In this document: piece by piece, positions 6,356 through 8,916 of the stretch
Layout: each line of letters begins with the position of its first letter
Position numbering within the stretch: the first letter of the stretch is position 1
Assembly: GCA_002398365.1 (NCBI GenBank)
Contig: DGYK01000061.1
Coordinates: 23,103-32,018, forward strand
Length of the DNA: 8,916 nucleotides
Direction: 5' to 3'
Origin: Flammeovirgaceae bacterium UBA5008
Lineage (GTDB): Bacteria > Bacteroidota > Bacteroidia > Cytophagales > Cyclobacteriaceae
Program-made: the position numbers and the translations under genes
Notes under the pieces: generated by a model
Seen by the model: the letters and a program-made list of their open reading frames with translations, nothing else
Databases searched by the model: none
What the model was told of the DNA's origin: nothing

Positions 6356-7069
6356 TTATTGTATAATTCTCCCGGACTTCACAACAATGTCCGAACCCTC
6401 CGCCAGAAAAACAGATTTGGGTTTTTCATTTTTAAGGAAAGCAAAATCATTGCCATACACATCTCCAAAATCGACATCAATTTGTGAATCGATGGCTTGA
6501 TGGACTTGCCATGTAGGATGCTCAACTCCGTATTCCGATGTCTTGGTTGGTGAAAGTTGTGTGTACCCCCAATAGTGTTCAGTAATAAATTCTTCTTCGG
6601 AATCTTTATGCACTAAAGTACTTCTGCTTTCAGCGTTAACCATAAATGAGTTCCACAACTTCTTTTTCCATGCATACTCCACTACCAATCGATCTTCAGT
6701 TGTTGTCCATGAATGACGCATGGGCATCGTTTCATATTTTTCTCCAAAAACCGTATTCGCCACAAAAGTGAGCGCTGGCTTTGGCACAATCTCTTTGATA
6801 AACACAACCCCACGTTTCCATTCGCCATCCTTTAGAAAGCGAACATAGAATCGAAGGTTTACTTCTTCAAAGTTGGCGTGAAATGGAATTTTAAATCCGA
6901 GCAGGCGCGTATTCAGAAACATGAACCCCACCAAGCTGACATAGCAGGTATTGTTCCACAAATCAAGTTCTGTTTTGTACGGCAAATACTTTTTTAAAAG
7001 AGAGGGATCGACCGCATAGTTCGCCATAGCCAACTTACGCCACTCTGCTTCTAAAAAAGTTCTTGCCAT
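6356..7069 (-). CDS. DUF2071 (YqjF-like) domain protein
   Basis: A 237-residue protein that matches the general pattern of the DUF2071/YqjF family, for which I know no established biochemical role. Visible family traits are the N-terminal FLEAEWRKLAMANYAVDP opening, the LPYKTELDLW turn (29-38), and strand pairs YVSLVGFMF (43-51) and FEEVNLRFYVR (67-77). Next come GVVFIKEIVPKPALTFVANTVFGEKY and a terminal GDVYGNDFAFL strand. The composition is soluble and beta-rich, with no signal peptide or membrane helix. The sequence runs through the family length without breaks, so it looks intact. The ATG at 7069 is 8 nt after the paaN stop, and its own stop is 8 nt before the hydrolase start. It is therefore a middle gene of the minus-strand train. 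Similar proteins sit in many unrelated contexts, so the neighbourhood gives no strong hint at function. Confidence 0.85.
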   Translation of the reverse strand: MARTFLEAEWRKLAMANYAVDPSLLKKYLPYKTELDLWNNTCYVSLVGFMFLNTRLLGFKIPFHANFEEVNLRFYVRFLKDGEWKRGVVFIKEIVPKPALTFVANTVFGEKYETMPMRHSWTTTEDRLVVEYAWKKKLWNSFMVNAESRSTLVHKDSEEEFITEHYWGYTQLSPTKTSEYGVEHPTWQVHQAIDSQIDVDFGDVYGNDFAFLKNEKPKSVFLAEGSDIVVKSGRIIQ

Positions 7070-7077
7070 AGCTTGTG

Positions 7078-8742
7078 TTACTTCACCGGTTCACGATGGC
7101 CCACCCATGTAAATCGCTTCGTAACATATTCGGGATTAGTGAATGATGCGTTGCCGGAAGGATTACCCCCCGTCACGTGAAAATCTGAGAAGGCTGCATT
7201 TTGATTCATGTAAATGCCTCCAACCAAATTGAAGGAAACAGGTGTTGCGGCCAATGCCATTTCATCGGCAATCTGATCGCGAACGGTCGAGTCGGTAGTA
7301 TACGCGCCACATGAGATAGCTCCATGTTGTTGTGCGAGCGATTGTGCCAATTCAATGGACTCTTCTGTATTTTTTGTTTTGATGAGAAGTGCGATGGGCC
7401 CAAACAGCTCTTTGCTGAAAATATCTTTCTTGCTGCCGTCAACTTCAATTACTACCGGTGTTGCTACGCGTGCATTTTTAAATTGAGGATTCTCAAATGT
7501 CCGCGACTTCAACCAAACTTTGCCATTAATTTTTTCAGCATCGATTACACGTGTGCTCGTGTTTTTGTTTTGCACGGCACCTAATACAAACGGACCTGCT
7601 TTCGGATTGTCGATGAGGCCATTGATGTTTGCTACAAATTTTTCTGCGAACTCATCAAATGAAACGAAGCCCGTTGGAGTTTTGATTCCGCTGGCCGGGA
7701 TGTAAAAGTTTTGAGGAGCCGTACACATTTGGCCGCTGTATAAATTGACGGAGAACGCAAGATTGGCCGCCACCTTGTCTACATCTTCTACTGAATCTAA
7801 GATAACAGAGTTCACGCCTGTCTTCTCCGTGAAAACGGCTTTGCCGGGAAGTGCTTCTAAATAAGAACCAAATGCAGAATTACCGGTGAAGTCGATCAAC
7901 TTTACACTCGGATGCTCAGCTAATTCTTTGGTGATCATTTTATCAAATGTGTCAGCTGCCAATTGACAGGTATTGGGATCCAAATTGTTTTCTTGTAACA
8001 CCTTTTGAATCTCCGCTACAAAAATAGCGATCGGCAGAATCGCACCAGGATGTGGTTTAACAATCACAGAATTGCCGGTGATTAAACTTCCGTAGATGCC
8101 GGTTACAGAATTCCACGTAGGAAAAGTTGAGCAACCGATCACGACCGAAATACCTTTTGGCACTGCACGCCACTCTTTGTTCAGTTGCAGATTGAATTTG
8201 CCCATGGGCTTTTCCCAAATAGCGCTGGATGGAAAGCGATTCAATTCTTCATACCCCGCAGCGATTGCTTCCAGTGCACGATCGGCAGCATGTGGGCCTG
8301 ATGCTTGAAAGGCCATCATGTATCCCTGACCGGTAGTGTGCATAGTTGCATACGCCACTTCAAAGAAGCGGGCTTTTACACGCTCCAACGACTCCATTAA
8401 AATTCCGGCACGATCTTGTGCAGATACTTTGCGCCATTGATGAAAAGATTTTTGTGCGCGATCGATTAATGTGTTAGTGGAAAAAATAGGATAGCTAACT
8501 TTCAATTCTTCCTGCAAGTACGGGGACTCTTCCTGCCCACCCCATCCTTCGGGATTGGCTTGCAACAACTCTTCAAATTTTTTGCCCAATGTGTGCTTGA
8601 ATTTAGCCTGTCCATCGGCATCGGCTGTTTCACCATACACGGCAGGCGCAGGGTGCTCAACAAAGGCTGCATAAAAGGTGCGTGCATGCAAAGCATCAAT
8701 GGCTTTGGTGATAGTAGGTTGATGTTTTTCGAATAGGCTCAT
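7078..8742 (-). CDS. paaN: PaaN-type aldehyde dehydrogenase (phenylacetate degradation)
   Basis: An aldehyde dehydrogenase superfamily protein of 554 residues. It resembles the stand-alone PaaN type, which has no fused MaoC hydratase domain. In the phenylacetyl-CoA pathway the equivalent domain of PaaZ oxidises the open-chain semialdehyde formed after oxepin-CoA ring hydrolysis; that role here is inferred from family. Active-site residues are visible: PTWN with Asn211 (oxyanion), Glu306 in FTEKTGVNS, and catalytic Cys340 in SGQMCTAPQN. The Glu-Cys distance of 34 is that of classical ALDHs. FTGNSAFG (285-292) is the cofactor-binding turn, and the first 100 residues are the extended N-terminus typical of PaaN. 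The ATG at 8742 overlaps the stop of the upstream VapC-like gene (ATGA) and is preceded by a GGAAAAAG stretch that may help ribosome binding. No paaABCDE, paaK, paaG or MaoC-type hydratase gene is in the window, so partners must lie elsewhere if the pathway exists. Confidence 0.88.
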   Translation of the reverse strand: MSLFEKHQPTITKAIDALHARTFYAAFVEHPAPAVYGETADADGQAKFKHTLGKKFEELLQANPEGWGGQEESPYLQEELKVSYPIFSTNTLIDRAQKSFHQWRKVSAQDRAGILMESLERVKARFFEVAYATMHTTGQGYMMAFQASGPHAADRALEAIAAGYEELNRFPSSAIWEKPMGKFNLQLNKEWRAVPKGISVVIGCSTFPTWNSVTGIYGSLITGNSVIVKPHPGAILPIAIFVAEIQKVLQENNLDPNTCQLAADTFDKMITKELAEHPSVKLIDFTGNSAFGSYLEALPGKAVFTEKTGVNSVILDSVEDVDKVAANLAFSVNLYSGQMCTAPQNFYIPASGIKTPTGFVSFDEFAEKFVANINGLIDNPKAGPFVLGAVQNKNTSTRVIDAEKINGKVWLKSRTFENPQFKNARVATPVVIEVDGSKKDIFSKELFGPIALLIKTKNTEESIELAQSLAQQHGAISCGAYTTDSTVRDQIADEMALAATPVSFNLVGGIYMNQNAAFSDFHVTGGNPSGNASFTNPEYVTKRFTWVGHREPVK

Positions 8743-8916
8743 ATCTTTTTCCAGTTATCAATTAGTAAATTGGGTATGCGAGAGAAATGTTTTTCATTAT
8801 TCGTAATCAAAACCAAGTTGTGTTCTAAAGCGATGCCTGCAATTAAAACATCCTGATTGTCTAAGACACTTCCTTTTCGTTTCAAGTGCGCGGCTATTTT
8901 TGCTGAAAGAGTTACC
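8739..8916 (-). CDS. vapC: VapC-like PIN-domain protein, C-terminal part (5' end outside the window)
   Basis: The frame is open from the right edge and encodes the last 58 residues of a protein ending in TGA at 8741-8739. The fragment reads like the C-terminal half of VapC-family PIN-domain ribonucleases, toxins of type II toxin-antitoxin systems that cut tRNA or rRNA. LDNQDVLIAGIALEHNLVL contains the acidic metal-binding Asp in DVLIA, and TNNEKHFSRIPNL followed by NW near the end is the usual VapC closing pattern. The N-terminal Asp and the central Glu of the active site lie outside the window, as would the antitoxin, normally encoded just upstream. Its stop overlaps the paaN start by 4 nt (ATGA), so paaN may be translated by termination-reinitiation from this message. 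The fragment is too short to appear as an ORF with its own start codon. Family call is fairly sure; whether it is an active toxin cannot be told. Confidence 0.75.
   Translation of the reverse strand, partial: VTLSAKIAAHLKRKGSVLDNQDVLIAGIALEHNLVLITNNEKHFSRIPNLLIDNWKKI

Noticed and set aside
8759..8772. Short palindrome CAATT-AGTA-AATTG near the end of the VapC-like gene
   Set aside because: A 5-bp A/T-rich stem in coding sequence is expected by chance and has no T-run; not a supported operator or terminator.
1..8916. Search for a mobile element, CRISPR array, tRNA or other new system across the window
   Set aside because: No direct repeats, terminal inverted repeats, transposase or integrase motifs, cloverleaf-like segments or spaced repeats were seen; the genes are mostly familiar families.

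Overview
The window looks like ordinary chromosomal DNA from a member of the Bacteroidota, probably a Cytophagales-like lineage. This is inferred from protein style, since no database search was possible. The pointers are tightly packed genes with A/T-rich leaders that mostly lack a clear Shine-Dalgarno sequence, a GH32 enzyme exported as a lipoprotein, a PaaN of the stand-alone aldehyde dehydrogenase type, and small membrane proteins in a style familiar from that phylum. Base composition is moderate and looks even throughout. I see no rRNA, tRNA, CRISPR array, insertion sequence or prophage gene.

The layout is two codirectional gene trains facing each other. On the plus strand (1-4389) are fmt (5' end cut off by the window), folA, a small membrane protein, an SDR oxidoreductase, msrB and a GH32 beta-fructosidase lipoprotein. 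Their gaps are 7, 3, 4 and 19 nt, then an 8-nt overlap, so they probably form one operon. On the minus strand (8916 down to 4399) are the C-terminal end of a VapC-like PIN toxin (cut by the window edge), a PaaN aldehyde dehydrogenase, a DUF2071 protein, an alpha/beta hydrolase, an M23 peptidase and a four-helix membrane protein. Here a 4-nt overlap is followed by gaps of 8, about 8, 4 and 37 nt. The two trains end 9 nt apart at 4389/4399. No stretch of 300 bases lacks a gene.

Functionally, fmt and folA share the folate pool: Fmt consumes 10-formyl-tetrahydrofolate to formylate initiator Met-tRNA, and FolA maintains tetrahydrofolate. MsrB is a protein repair enzyme, and the GH32 lipoprotein would release fructose from fructans or sucrose at the cell envelope. 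On the other strand PaaN would belong to aerobic phenylacetate catabolism, but no other paa gene is visible. The hydrolase, the M23 peptidase and the membrane protein are probably envelope-associated, while DUF2071 is of unknown function. The gene mixture suggests transcriptional convenience more than one pathway.

I did not find convincing evidence for a new biological system. The points most worth a second look are the VapC-like fragment overlapping paaN, the orphan GH32 gene overlapping msrB, the orphan paaN, and residue changes in the SDR and MsrB active sites.
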